39,633 bases of DNA from Blattamonas nauphoetae (taxonomy: Eukaryota > Preaxostyla > Oxymonadida): NCBI GenBank assembly GCA_033064195.1, contig JARBJD010000507.1, positions 1 through 39,633 on the forward strand, written 5' to 3'. Every line of letters starts with the position of its first letter. Position 1 is the first letter of the stretch. The notes below the pieces were generated by a model. The model searched no databases. It worked only from the letters and a program-made list of their open reading frames with translations, and had not been told where the DNA came from. Positions 25,476-34,972 of the stretch are shown here, one piece after another. The position numbers and the translations under genes were made by a program.

Positions 25476-26755
25476 CGGTTCGATTAGTCTTTCGCCCCTT
25501 AACTCAAGTCTAAGGAAAGAGTTGCACGTCATTACCCCGACGAGCTTCCACCAGAGTTTCCTCTGGCTTCACCCACACTCAAGCAAAGTTCACCGTCTTT
25601 CGGGTCCTATCAGATATGCTATAACTCGAACCAATCCCTTCCAACCCGAGAGTTGGAAATTAATCTTTAGAATCAGTCGGTCGATATTGCCATCATAATC
25701 TAGACAGATCATAATTTCATATCTCAACAATCCAAAACGATTGTCTTCACTTTCATTACGCATTATTAGGTTTAAATTACCCAAATACTCGCATGTCTGA
25801 TAGACTCCTTGGTCCGTGTTTCAAGACGGGGCAATACAATCCATATCCAACTAAAGTCAATCTTAAAATCTATCTTCGAACAGAGCCGTCTAATTGCATT
25901 CAACAATATACGATCAATTATTACTTACCAATTGACTAGCCGAAACTAATCAAAGTAAATCATATATCAACCACATATCATCAAAATTTCCTTGCAAAGA
26001 TACTCTCGTTAAGATAAACTTAAACCCCAATCAATAAGGTTCATTTGTGTTCTCCTCCTATGTAGAATATTCAAATCCGTCTAATTCGAGGCTATAAACA
26101 AATCATCCACCCATCGAAATGAATGAACAATTCTACCTTCCTGAATTTGAAATCTTGATTATCAGAAAACACGATTGACCGATTTCTATTATATATCTAA
26201 TTATCAGAAAAACTCTTGAAAATATGTTTAACCTTTTACAGTTATAATTACACATCTTCAAAAATCTTTCCAACAATCGATATATAACAAATCTTCTCTA
26301 TAGAGTTGTATCGCTTCCCTTTTGGAAGTTTCAAGCCCTATTTCAACTTTTTCCAAAATACTTTTCATCTTTCCCTTACGGTACTTGTTCGCTATCGGTC
26401 TCTTGCATATATTTAGCCTTGGATGAAGCTTACCACCCAATTAGGGTTGCAATCTCAAACAACCCGACTCGACGATTGCAGAGCGTAGCGCATTGTGAAA
26501 CAAGGCCAAAAACGGGATTTTCACCCTCTATGATAACCCGTTCGAAAGGGTATTTTAGCCTCTATCTTCTTCACAACACAACCCCACATCTATAAAGCAC
26601 ATCTCTATGCATGCAAAACAGCCCGCATAGATTTTAGCTTTGGGCTTTTCCTACTTCCCTCGCCGGTACTATAGGAATCCTAGTTAGTTTCTTTTCCTCC
26701 GCTTATTTAGATGCTTCAGTTCAGCGGGTAATCTTTCTTAATTTCAGATTGTTTT
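21979..26755 (-). rRNA. LSU (28S-type) rRNA gene, unit 3
   Basis: Complete LSU of about 4.78 kb, almost identical to unit 2, with canonical sarcin-ricin and domain IV sequences. One substitution relative to units 1 and 2 is seen near 26484 (AGAGCGTAGCG where the others have AGAGCTTAGCG). It carries the intron at 22704-23008. Its own SSU is truncated, so if it is transcribed the RNA must start from a different upstream sequence. Whether this unit is active is unknown. Confidence 0.96.
22704..23008 (-). other. Group I intron-like insert in LSU unit 3 (L2449 site)
   Basis: A 305-base insert at the same peptidyl-transferase position as in units 1 and 2, with the same exon ends and the same candidate guide sequence. 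It differs from unit 2 by a few bases, for example GGTCGG rather than GGTCAG in the candidate P7 strand. Confidence 0.8.
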
Positions 26756-26964
26756 ATATATATAAAGTGAGTTGTTAAAACAGAAGTATACAAGACAATT
26801 AAATATTTATATTTAAATATCAAATTGTTTATATATCATATTTCAACAATATCTCTTAATGATTCATATATCGATATTATTAAAGATGACATATACTCAA
26901 TATGTTCATCTCATTTCCTTTCTATCCCAAGTAAGGATAAAAAGATATTTTAATATTTACCAAT
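26756..26964 (-). other. ITS2, unit 3
   Basis: AT-rich spacer, four bases shorter than in units 1 and 2 at a CAACAAACAATATC site that here reads CAACAATATC. Confidence 0.85.
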
Positions 26965-27119
26965 TCTGAAATAAGAATGGTCTCTTAACTAAAAGTTAAG
27001 ACACCGCAGGATGCGTTCAAAACTTTGATGATTCACAGATTCTTGCGATTCACATTAACTATCGCGCTTTGCTGCGTTCTTCATCGATGCAAGAGCCAAG
27101 ATATCCACTACCAAAAGTT
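26965..27119 (-). rRNA. 5.8S rRNA gene, unit 3
   Basis: Conserved 5.8S sequence matching units 1 and 2. The ends are set as for the other copies. Confidence 0.95.
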
Positions 27120-27244
27120 TATAATTTATCTATATCATTGGCTACACATATAATGTTTATATATTGAGGCACCTTAAAATCTACATCACTTACATGTAGT
27201 AGACTTTATTTTATTATCATATATTGTTTAATATATTTAAATTT

Positions 27245-27246
<2 letters not shown>
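27120..27246 (-). other. ITS1, unit 3 (divergent)
   Basis: About five bases longer than ITS1 of units 1 and 2. It has a short insertion after TTTATATA, an altered poly-C site and an enlarged hairpin around ACATGTAGTAGAC. This is the clearest operon-level divergence of the edge unit. Confidence 0.85.
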
Positions 27247-27307
<61 letters not shown>

Positions 27308-27386
27308 AATAAGATTCACTGTTCTTCTAACATAACCGCTGTCACTTGCGCAACTGCAATCACATCATCCGAACATTTCATCTGAT

Positions 27387-27436
<50 letters not shown>

Positions 27437-28066
27437 ATCAGCGCAAGCTGATGACTTGCACTTACTAGGTATTCCTCGTTCATGATCCAAAATTACAAAG
27501 ATCAATCCCCAGCACGATTGACATTCAAAAGATTAGCCAACCCTTTCGGGCAAGCACAAACTCGTTGAATCAATCAGTGTAGCGCGCGTGCGGCCCAGGA
27601 CATCTAAGGGCATCACAGACCTGTTATTGCCTCAAGCTTCCCCTACATGCAACTGTAGTAGTCCCTCTAAGAAGTTACATCACTTACTAAAAAGCGACCA
27701 ACTTATTTAGCAGGTTGAGGTCTCGTTCGTTATCGGAATTAACCAGACAAATCACTCCACCAACTAAGAACGACCATGCACCACCACCCACGGAATCAAG
27801 AAAGAGCTTCAAAATCTGTCAATCCTTCCCGTGTCTGGACCTGGTAAGTTTCCCCGTGTTGAGTCAAATTAAGCCGCAGGCTCCACACCTGGTGGTGCCC
27901 TTCCGTCAATTTCTTTAAGTTTCAGACTTGCGACCATACTCCCCCCAGAACCCAGAGACTTTGATTTCTCTAAAGGTCCTGACGAGGCCATAAAGCTCCC
28001 TCCAATCCCTAGTTGGCATCGTTTATAGTTAAGACTAGGGCGGTTTCTGATCGCCTTCGATCCCCT

Positions 28067-28113
<47 letters not shown>

Positions 28114-28797
28114 CTTAGTTCGTCTTGCATAAATCCAAGAATTTCACCTCTGACAATGCAATGCATATGCCCCCAACTGTCCCTATTAATCATTACACCT
28201 GCTCCATAAACCAACAAAATGGACTTTATCATCTTCCGAAGAAAACAATAAACAAGTGTCCTATTTTATTATTCCATGCTAATCTGTTCAGTTGCATAAC
28301 GCCTGCTTTGAACACTCCAATTTCTTCAAAGTAAAACCTCCGAATCCATAGCCTCACTCAATAAAGCGCAAGACCTGTCTTCGAAAATATCGGAAAAAAC
28401 ACTTCCTGCAAGATGAAACACAATGTATCCCATCACACAGAAATCGACGTTTCCTCCAAAATCCAACTACGAGCTTTTTAACTGCAGCAATTTTAGTATA
28501 CACTATTAGAGCTGGAATTACCGCGGCTGCTGGCACCAGACTTGCCCTCTAATCGCTGCTCTTGCGGATACTTACACCACAACCATTCAAATTGCTGAGA
28601 TAACCCAGCATTTGTATTTTTTGTCACTGCTTCCGAATTATGATTTCGATTGAGCAATTTGCGCACCTGCTGCCTTCCTTGGAAGTGGTAGCCGTTTCTC
28701 AGGCTCCCTCTCCGGAATCGAACCCTGATTCTCCGTTACCCGTCACCACCACGGTAGGCCTCTATCCTACCGTCAAGTTGATAGGGCAGAAATTTCA
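27247..28797 (-). rRNA. SSU rRNA gene, unit 3, 5'-truncated
   Basis: Minus-strand SSU with an intact 3' end (GGATCATTA) and intact 530 loop and decoding regions. It stops matching after 28797, so the first ~298 nucleotides of the mature RNA are missing. At the break the sequence changes from the SSU GAAATTTCA directly into CTTTTACATCGG of the arm segment. Two bases differ from units 1 and 2: C in ACCCAGCATTTG near 28609, and G in CAATGCATATG near 28161. The gene cannot give a normal SSU. It is the array-edge remnant. Confidence 0.93.
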
Positions 28798-28880
28798 CTT
28801 TTACATCGGTAAACACGGATGGCAAATTAACCTAGTGGCGATCCCCCACTATCTACAGCAATACAAACGAAATCGGAAAC

Positions 28881-28907
28881 GAATGGGTTGTTCCTGACAA
28901 CCCATTC
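28881..28907. repeat. Perfect 11-bp hairpin in left arm
   Basis: GAATGGGTTGT and its exact complement are separated by the five-base loop TCCTG. It is kept in the right arm at 38204-38230. There is no T-run after it, so it is not a classic terminator. Function unknown. Confidence 0.85.
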
Positions 28908-29119
28908 CTGCTTTGACGTTTCAACGCACAAATCACCATTGAAATTTGCTCTTCCATCCTGGTTGTCAAGTACACATACCAGTACACTTACAAAGGAGCC
29001 GATCGATGGCGTTGAGGGTCGAAGAGAGTCAAGACACTCTCCCCTCATCAGTGTTTGGCACTTCACAAGAAGTGAATCCAAACAGAGCAGACGAAATTCA
29101 ATGGGTATTTCTATTGTTC

Positions 29120-29250
29120 GGTGAAAATCTCGGAGTCAGGTGAAAATCTCAATGTCAGGTGAAAGTCTCGGAATTGAGGTGAAAGTCTCAGAAATGAGGT
29201 GAAAATCTCAGAAATGAGGTGAAAATATCGGAAATGAGGTGAAAATGTTT
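29120..29250 (+). repeat. 20-base minisatellite, left arm
   Basis: About six to seven tandem units of 19-20 bases follow the pattern GGTGAAAATCTCRGAAATGA, with slight variation between units. The same array lies inverted at 37862-37991. Confidence 0.9.
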
Positions 29251-29286
29251 GAAGGTATATGATGAATAGGCACTACACTTTTTGAA

Positions 29287-29359
29287 ACTAGTGTAGTTTA
29301 GTTGGGTAGGACTCTGTACTTTTACTCCTCGGTCGAGGGTTCGATTCCCTCTGATGTCA
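29287..29359 (+). tRNA. tRNA-like gene (Lys-UUU-like), left arm, probably degenerate
   Basis: A perfect TpsiC arm is visible: stem GAGGG/CCCTC (29335-29339 and 29347-29351) with loop TTCGATT. It includes a consensus B box, GGTTCGATTCC. An A-box-like TAGTTTAGTTGG lies at the right distance, and its D stem GTTT/GGAC can pair with G-U pairs. A run of seven T follows the 3' end, as for RNA polymerase III genes. In the right-arm copy the middle section has the canonical 23 bases and a loop CTTTTAC, which would give anticodon UUU (Lys). However, the anticodon and acceptor stems pair badly. It may be a tRNA pseudogene or a tRNA-derived pol III unit. A Tyr-like reading (CTGTA) is also possible. Confidence 0.5.
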
Positions 29360-29493
29360 TTTTTTTGTTTTTTGCAAGTATCCACCACACAACTCTTCAG
29401 ACATTCTTTCATTCGATATTTGACTCACTTCCTCGATCCCGTTCATATTTGTGAGGATCGCGAGATCTACCCATAATTTTGTTGCTCACGCAA

Positions 29494-31377
29494 ATGTTCT
29501 CACCACCGTCTCCAGAAGAGGACAAAGTTGATATGGCTCCCTTTTCAGTTACTCAGTATTTTGACACAATTGACCTTTTGAACCAATTCATCCACAATCA
29601 TTCTCAGACAATTGGTGCATCATTCCAAAGAACAACCTATCACACTTTAAAAGATGCCAGATATCTTTGTTCGAATCACTCCCGGAAAACTTCACAATCA
29701 TCAGGTGAAAGACCGAATACAGCAACTCAAGATTTAGGGTGTCAGTGTGTCCTGAAGTGCAGTTATTCCAATCTCACCGAAAAATGGTCTCTTCGTTGGA
29801 ACAAAATTGACCACAATCATCCAAAAACAACTGTGAATACAAAACCAAGGAACAGACTCACTCAGAATGCTGAAGAAGAAGCTGTACGTCTATTCGAAAT
29901 TGGCATTCCATCAAGCGATGTTCTAACCTCTCTTCGAAAAGACTATGGGTCCGATGCCCAAATTTCTGACAGATACTCTCTTCGGTCCTCCTTTCATCGC
30001 GCAAAAGATGGGGAGGACAGTTTTAACAACATTCAAACCATGATCGAAAATAAGGACTATGGTGTGGATTGTCGACTCGATGAGAATGGTGTCGTTTCAT
30101 CCTTTATGGTGTATTCAGCAGTTTCTCTCCAACTCTATACTCAGTTTCCAACAATTCTCCTAATGGATGCTACATATTCTACGAATCGCCACGGATATCA
30201 TTTGGTGCAGGTAATTGGGAGACACGCCACTGGCCATTTTTTTACAGTATGTTACGTCTTCACTCAACAAGAGAGAAGAGACGATTACGACTGGCTTTTC
30301 CAGCAACTTCTCTCACGCACGAACGGGCTTCCGAATACAAAAGTCATCGTTACTGATTCTGCACAAGCAATTATCCAATCTATCAAATCCACAATCCCCC
30401 ATGTGAAACACATGCTATGCACATGGCACATCTTGCGGAACATTGAAGCCCGCATCCGAACAAACTACGGAGAAGTGGACCAAGCGGATAAAGCATTGGA
30501 CTTCTTTCGGAAACAATGGTCACTTCTCAATTCATCAATGGACACATCAGCATTTGAGGAGGCAAAAACACAGTTTCTCAAGGCATTTGTCGAAGATGAT
30601 AGGGATTGGCAAGGTTTTATTGAGTATATGCAGAGACAATGGTTTCCGCTTTCAGAATATTTCATCAGTTGTTTCGTTGATCGATACCCCCATCTAGGCA
30701 TCAGAACAACGTCGCCTGTGGAGGGAATGCATGCCGCTCTCAAGCACCACCTTCCGTCTCGCAACATCCGTCTTGTGGAGACGGTGAAACGAATTCTGAC
30801 ACACGACACAAATCAAAAGGCGGAAATCAGGAGGATTGTTGAATATCAACGTTCAAATCGATTGAATCAACTTAAACTCTATCCAACTCTTTCCCAGCTA
30901 TGGGGGAAAGTATCGTTCCTAGGCATCAAATCAATTATGGAGCTCTTGTCTCCTTCTCATGCGACAAAACCGTGCACCACCACCACGACGACAACTCTTC
31001 TTCTTCCATGCTGTCATATCTTAAATCGGTTCCAGGCTGACAATTCACCGTTCCCACTTCGGACCATACCGGGTGCATGGCGACTCTATGGCAATGAGGA
31101 ACCATCTGACCCCTTTTCTGAAGATAGTTGGGTACGCAGTTTCAATGTTGGTGATCGCTTTCAACTAGTCCGCCAGGCTAAACTACCACCTCTTCAGCGG
31201 TCTGCTTCGTCACACATGGGAGCCTCGGAGTCTCTCCGCTGCTCAGAACCTCTGGCTGAACGAACAATTAAGGCAACGAAAAGGAAGAAACCATCAGGTT
31301 CAAAACAACGTGAAAAGAAAACTAAGAAAAATGCAGACGTCAAACCGGTAACTCTTATGGATCTCAGCCAGAGCTGA
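29494..31377 (+). CDS. MULE-type (Mutator-like) transposase
   Basis: Predicted to cut and insert a Mutator-like DNA transposon. Numbering from 29479, an upstream TTG in frame: residues 64-114 hold a FAR1/FLYWCH/WRKY-GCM1-like zinc-binding pattern, with C64, C88, C90 and C94 followed by the typical DHNHP (H112, H114). The MULE catalytic domain follows. LLMDATYSTNRHGYHL carries the first Asp (D230), VIVTDSAQAI the second (D293), then CTWH (C314, H317) and SPVEGMHAALKHHL with the catalytic Glu (E415). The tail near residues 588-610 is Lys-rich and could be a nuclear signal. The first ATG is at 29494, giving 627 residues. A second ATG lies at 29533. The frame is intact with a TGA stop. No clear SWIM zinc finger is seen. 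The gene starts 27 bases inside the left inverted arm, as expected for an autonomous element. Confidence 0.93.
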   Translation: MFSPPSPEEDKVDMAPFSVTQYFDTIDLLNQFIHNHSQTIGASFQRTTYHTLKDARYLCSNHSRKTSQSSGERPNTATQDLGCQCVLKCSYSNLTEKWSLRWNKIDHNHPKTTVNTKPRNRLTQNAEEEAVRLFEIGIPSSDVLTSLRKDYGSDAQISDRYSLRSSFHRAKDGEDSFNNIQTMIENKDYGVDCRLDENGVVSSFMVYSAVSLQLYTQFPTILLMDATYSTNRHGYHLVQVIGRHATGHFFTVCYVFTQQERRDDYDWLFQQLLSRTNGLPNTKVIVTDSAQAIIQSIKSTIPHVKHMLCTWHILRNIEARIRTNYGEVDQADKALDFFRKQWSLLNSSMDTSAFEEAKTQFLKAFVEDDRDWQGFIEYMQRQWFPLSEYFISCFVDRYPHLGIRTTSPVEGMHAALKHHLPSRNIRLVETVKRILTHDTNQKAEIRRIVEYQRSNRLNQLKLYPTLSQLWGKVSFLGIKSIMELLSPSHATKPCTTTTTTTLLLPCCHILNRFQADNSPFPLRTIPGAWRLYGNEEPSDPFSEDSWVRSFNVGDRFQLVRQAKLPPLQRSASSHMGASESLRCSEPLAERTIKATKRKKPSGSKQREKKTKKNADVKPVTLMDLSQS

Positions 31378-32758
31378 GATGAACTATGGTAATTGTTAAT
31401 CATTCGCAGTTTATGGTTTCTTTGAACAGCCATTTTCGAATCAGATTGTGTAATGGGACCATGGCAGATGGCGGGCATCACATAATTCACACGGTCTCCA
31501 TCCACATTTGTTGAAATCCTCTGGACACTAATCGCTCTTTTTTTCCAAATGTCTCATTTCTCAGGCTCTCATCAAGGTAAGAACACGAATGCATTCACTC
31601 TACAGTGACTGTTTCAATGTGTCGGAACTGCTCTCTTCACCATCTCCTCAAAAGCGTGTTTATCCCAGTCTGTCGTTGAAGAATCATCAATCTCAGCAAA
31701 AAATGTTCTTGTCGCGACGCCATCAGACTCAGATGACAATGTTTTTCTTTTCTCGCATTGTTCAGTCTAGTTTCCTTCTTCGCCAGTGTCTAAAACAGAA
31801 TTCCATATGACGGAACCATTCCATTCAACCAAAAGTGATGGAGATATGTGATCGTCAACTTTGACATTGTCGGCTCTGAACTATCACATCCCACATCCAA
31901 AGGTTCAAGGCTAATCCACCAGCCCCTCTTGATTAGCTGTTGCCTCATCCCTCAATTGCGTTTCTTCGCAAACGTGATCATTTCTGATTTAATCATGGAA
32001 ATCAAATGGTGGAAACCGATCTCAGGGGCTCTTCCTTCTCAGCAAAATGTGAGGATGAGATTAACGTAAGCATCATCTCTATGAGCATCCCTCACACACG
32101 ATCAAGGATCATCCAATCCCTTTTTCTCGTCAACATCAACACAAATTTTAATTGTATCATCGACATCACCAACCTAATTGATAACTACACAACACAAGAA
32201 GTTAGGATCGTTCTAATGTCACGAATAAGGATGATGACGATGCGAAGATCAAAACCAGCTGAGATACAATGTGGATGACAGGGGACGATTGAACGAGGGA
32301 GTCCCCTTATTCTGAATGATCAATCGCAACCAGTACCGAGCTGAACTGCGTAGGAGACTCAGAATAAAACTCAAGAAAATGAAGTTTGAATGAAACCGAT
32401 TCACAGTTAAGACAGACTGAATTGTCCTGCACCATCGACGCTTCTTGTTGTCTGGACCTTGCTTGCACAAATTTCCGAACAATATGACCTCATTCATGGG
32501 TGTATTAAGTTGTGAACCAAGCGAACATAAAAGTCGTTCATTCGAGAAATACCACTCCCCCTATCCACCTCATTTCACTGTGTTGATTCCTTCAATCGTG
32601 TATTTCCTGAAAGTGCTCAAATCACTCCAGATTACGTCTGGTTCGAAGGTATTAAATCTGTGCGAGGTGAATGATCCATGTTCATTTCTGGTTTTCCCAA
32701 TCATTACAGATGGATCATTATCAATGCAAGCCGTGAGATAATGATAGTATCATCATGT
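31378..32758. other. Stretch without a firm gene; possible minus-strand exon pieces
   Basis: Downstream of the transposase I find no continuous gene. One minus-strand open piece at 32570-32749 has protein-like composition (for example GKTRNEHGSFTSHRFNTFEP), and another lies at 32249-32497. Both are flanked by GT and AG dinucleotides that could be splice sites. They may be exons of one minus-strand gene that continues from 32759-33171. I recognise no family. No repeats or RNA genes were seen here. Confidence 0.35.
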
Positions 32759-33171
32759 TCAGCGATGAACGTGGAATCGAGGCTGCCCCAAGAGGAGAAA
32801 GGCAAGAATGAATGACGAATCGTGGCAGTTGAGAGAGGTTAGAATATTAAGATAGCATAAAGGCACGAAATTACAGCCTGAATTAAAGTCGGGAACTGTT
32901 CGAGTCGGAATAGTCGTCAACAAACTCACTTGCATCATTCTTTTTATGTTCGTGTGGATGTCCTTTCGACTCTCTAAACCCTTCGTGAGCACAACAATCT
33001 CGCTAGCCTGGCAGAGAAACACATATTGCATGGCGTTCAGACGCTGTAGGTCAACGAGGCGTACAGTATTCTGAGGAATGACCGACGAGTGGTTAGAGAT
33101 GGAGAATGTGACCGAGTTAAGAAAAAACAAAGAAAAAAAACAACACAATCATTCGAACACACTTCATTCAT
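32759..33171 (-). CDS. Hypothetical protein exon(s), unrecognised
   Basis: A minus-strand frame is open from about 33148 to a stop at 32759. Its middle, beginning NTVRLVDLQRLNAMQYVFLC and ending KDIHTNIKRMMQ, has the look of real protein. It is bordered by a good acceptor (TCATTCCTCAG) and a good donor (GTGAGT), so the true exon may be only ~47 codons. An ATG at 33171 (ATGAATGAA, then GTGTGT) could be a tiny first exon. The remainder of the open frame may be intron. I do not recognise the family. It lies between the transposase and the kinase-like gene and points the opposite way to both. Confidence 0.35.
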
Positions 33172-33755
33172 GGTGAGTGATCCTTTCCAACACCAATCGC
33201 TCCAACTGTCGATGCAGGTGCTTCTTCGTCCTGTTCAATCCAGCTCTGTCATTCTTTGAGTGAGGAGCATGTCCAGCGAGGAAACACCTCCACCAACACA
33301 AAAGCGCTTCTTGCTGTTCTGCCGATGCTAGGCAGCATTCAACTCGGTGGTGGAATCTGAAAGAATACTGGGGCGGTGAGGGTGTTGAATCGGTGGGGCG
33401 CTTGCTTGTTAGTGAAGATTCCGATGTGAGAATGATGACCTTTCTGGAGTGCTGTTTGATGTCTTTTTTTCGTGTTGATCATCTTCTAATCGATTTCTGT
33501 CGTCTCAGTTTGATTTATGGATTCGAAAGAGGAGATAGTCATTCAGGCGCATACTGTGACGACGTCTTGGTGCTTGAGAGACAAAACTATCCAATCTGAG
33601 AGAGTCAAGTTGGTTCATTTTTTGTGGGGTGATCGCAAATTGATTAGTCACCCGAAGAACGTTCCTGTTGAAATGGCGAGTGTGATCGAAATTCACGCTG
33701 GATTTCTGTTTCTGATTTTCCTTTATTGATGAATCATACTCTCATCTTTGTGCAG
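33172..33755 (+). other. Stretch before kinase-like gene, possible upstream exons
   Basis: Two plus-strand pieces look weakly protein-like. One is at about 33393-33452 (GRLLVSEDSDVRMMTFLECC), which could be an ARM/HEAT-like helix pair. The other is at 33517-33712. A candidate intron ends with CTTTGTGCAG at 33755. They may be upstream exons of the kinase-like gene that follows, but the frames do not connect cleanly and I would not call a gene. Confidence 0.3.
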
Positions 33756-34832
33756 ATTCATTCGTGATAACAATTCGCTCTGGAGGCTTCGGAAGTGTTG
33801 TGAGACTGAAGAAGGTCATCCCGAATAACATCTCAAAAGCGATTGTGATGGAGCATAGGAGAGAGAGTCACTTGCAGATATTGTGCGTGATCACACATCC
33901 CGTGGATTTCCTGTGGCTCGCGAAGTTTGTTTTGAAATGTTGTTTTCTCGTTGATCGTTGTTGATTTTGTTGTTCTTTGGGTTGGCTGTTGTTCAGGGGT
34001 TGATTATTGTTGTGTCTGTGTCTCTTCTGTTCTTAGGCTGTTTACGAAGTGATGGTGGATGTGTTGTCAGCTCTGAATGCAATGCATCACCACGAAAGTG
34101 GAGCGACGGCTGATGGCGATGTGAAGATGGAGAACATTCTGACTTTCTGTGGTGGCCACTTCAAACTGTGTTTGTCTTTCTCCAAATTTGTCCTACTATT
34201 CTTGTTAATTTTCAATGTCCGTGCAGAATAACACCAACAGCACGAGACTGAAGAACACATGGAAGATAATGATGAGAATGGAGACTCTCCTCTCTGGTTT
34301 GTTTTTCTCATTCTTAACGCCCTTAGCATCACTTTGTGCGTGCTGTGGAGGTGGTCCGTGTGGTTTTGGAGGATATGGATCACCGTGTGGAAGCTGTGGA
34401 GGCTGCGGAGGTTGCGGTGGATACGGTTTCTCACCAGCGTTTATGGATACTCCACACCATGTGGCTTCTACTGAAACAACGGTTATGGAGGAGGCTACGG
34501 TGGAAACAATGGATATAGGATGAATTCTGGGAACGGATACTACAACTGCGGGGACAATCTTGATTTGGGAATTATGACGGCGGAGGGGCAGTTGGAGGTG
34601 GAAGCAGCGGTGGACAGTTCACCCAACAGACATTCGGAAGCCTCACACAAGGTTCTTATGGAAATCAAGGCTTTGGACAGTCTGGAGGAAGCTTTGGCGC
34701 TGAAGGAGGAACTGTAGATACGGATCGAATGGAGGAGGTTACAACAATCGTGGAGGATGCAACAATTTTGGAGGGTATGGAAATGGGTTCGGAGGGTATG
34801 GTGGGATGACACCTGGCTTTGGTTATTGGTAA
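33756..34832 (+). pseudogene. Truncated protein-kinase-like gene with Gly-rich tail
   Basis: Exon-like piece 33756-33924 encodes a glycine loop, RSGGFGSVVRLKK, close to kinase GxGxFGxV but with R for the first G. A candidate intron (GTTTGT to TTCTTAG, 33925-34036) leads to 34037-34169. That piece encodes a helix E-like VDVLSALNAMHHHE and a catalytic-loop DGDVKMENIL, in which the Asp, Lys and Asn are kept but the usual His before GD is Asp. GGHFKL follows, where DFG should come. No DFG or APE motif is found. After a second candidate intron ending at 34226 the sequence turns to a Gly/Tyr/Cys-rich tail (34330-34832) ending FGGYGGMTPGFGYW. The tail is spread over several frames. Either this is a pseudogene or the consensus has indel errors. 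Activity as a kinase is unlikely as written. Confidence 0.5.
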
Positions 34833-34972
34833 TCTGGTCATTTTTCAAATCTTCACCTTTCACCCTAGAATTGCTTCCTTAACGAGCTCTTTCAACAAAA
34901 ATGAAGCATATCAAGCAATTGAATATATAGAAATCAAAAAGAGAAATGAGGACTTGTGAAGGAAGATGAAAA
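34833..34972. other. Short convergent intergenic gap
   Basis: AT-rich gap between the plus-strand Gly-rich tail and the end of a minus-strand gene. No feature seen. Confidence 0.5.

Larger units (their letters stand above)
28470..29467 (+). repeat. ~1-kb inverted repeat, left arm
   Basis: This stretch reappears in reverse complement at 37644-38638 with few differences, mostly homopolymer lengths. It consists of 328 bases of SSU (28470-28797) fused to about 670 bases of other DNA. The other DNA holds a hairpin, a 20-base minisatellite and a tRNA-like gene. The outer end lies inside the SSU coding sequence, at CGAGC near SSU nucleotide 626. The inner end is GATCGCGAGATC, 27 bases before the first ATG of the transposase gene. 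Confidence 0.93.

Noticed and set aside
28640-28897. Peptide beginning MISIEQFAHLLPSLEVV, seen in SSU copies and the inverted fragment
   Set aside because: It is an antisense translation of conserved SSU rRNA. Such frames are often mis-annotated as proteins.
28881-28907. Hairpin as a transcription terminator
   Set aside because: No T-run follows on either strand, and this is a eukaryotic nuclear locus.
29188-29412. Reading frame over the tRNA-like gene (GNRTLDRGVKVQSPTQLNYT)
   Set aside because: This peptide type comes from translating tRNA genes antisense and does not represent a protein.
29494-31377. Alternative genetic code (TAA/TAG as Gln) as in some oxymonads
   Set aside because: The transposase frame has no internal TAA or TAG and ends in TGA, so nothing here calls for a variant code.
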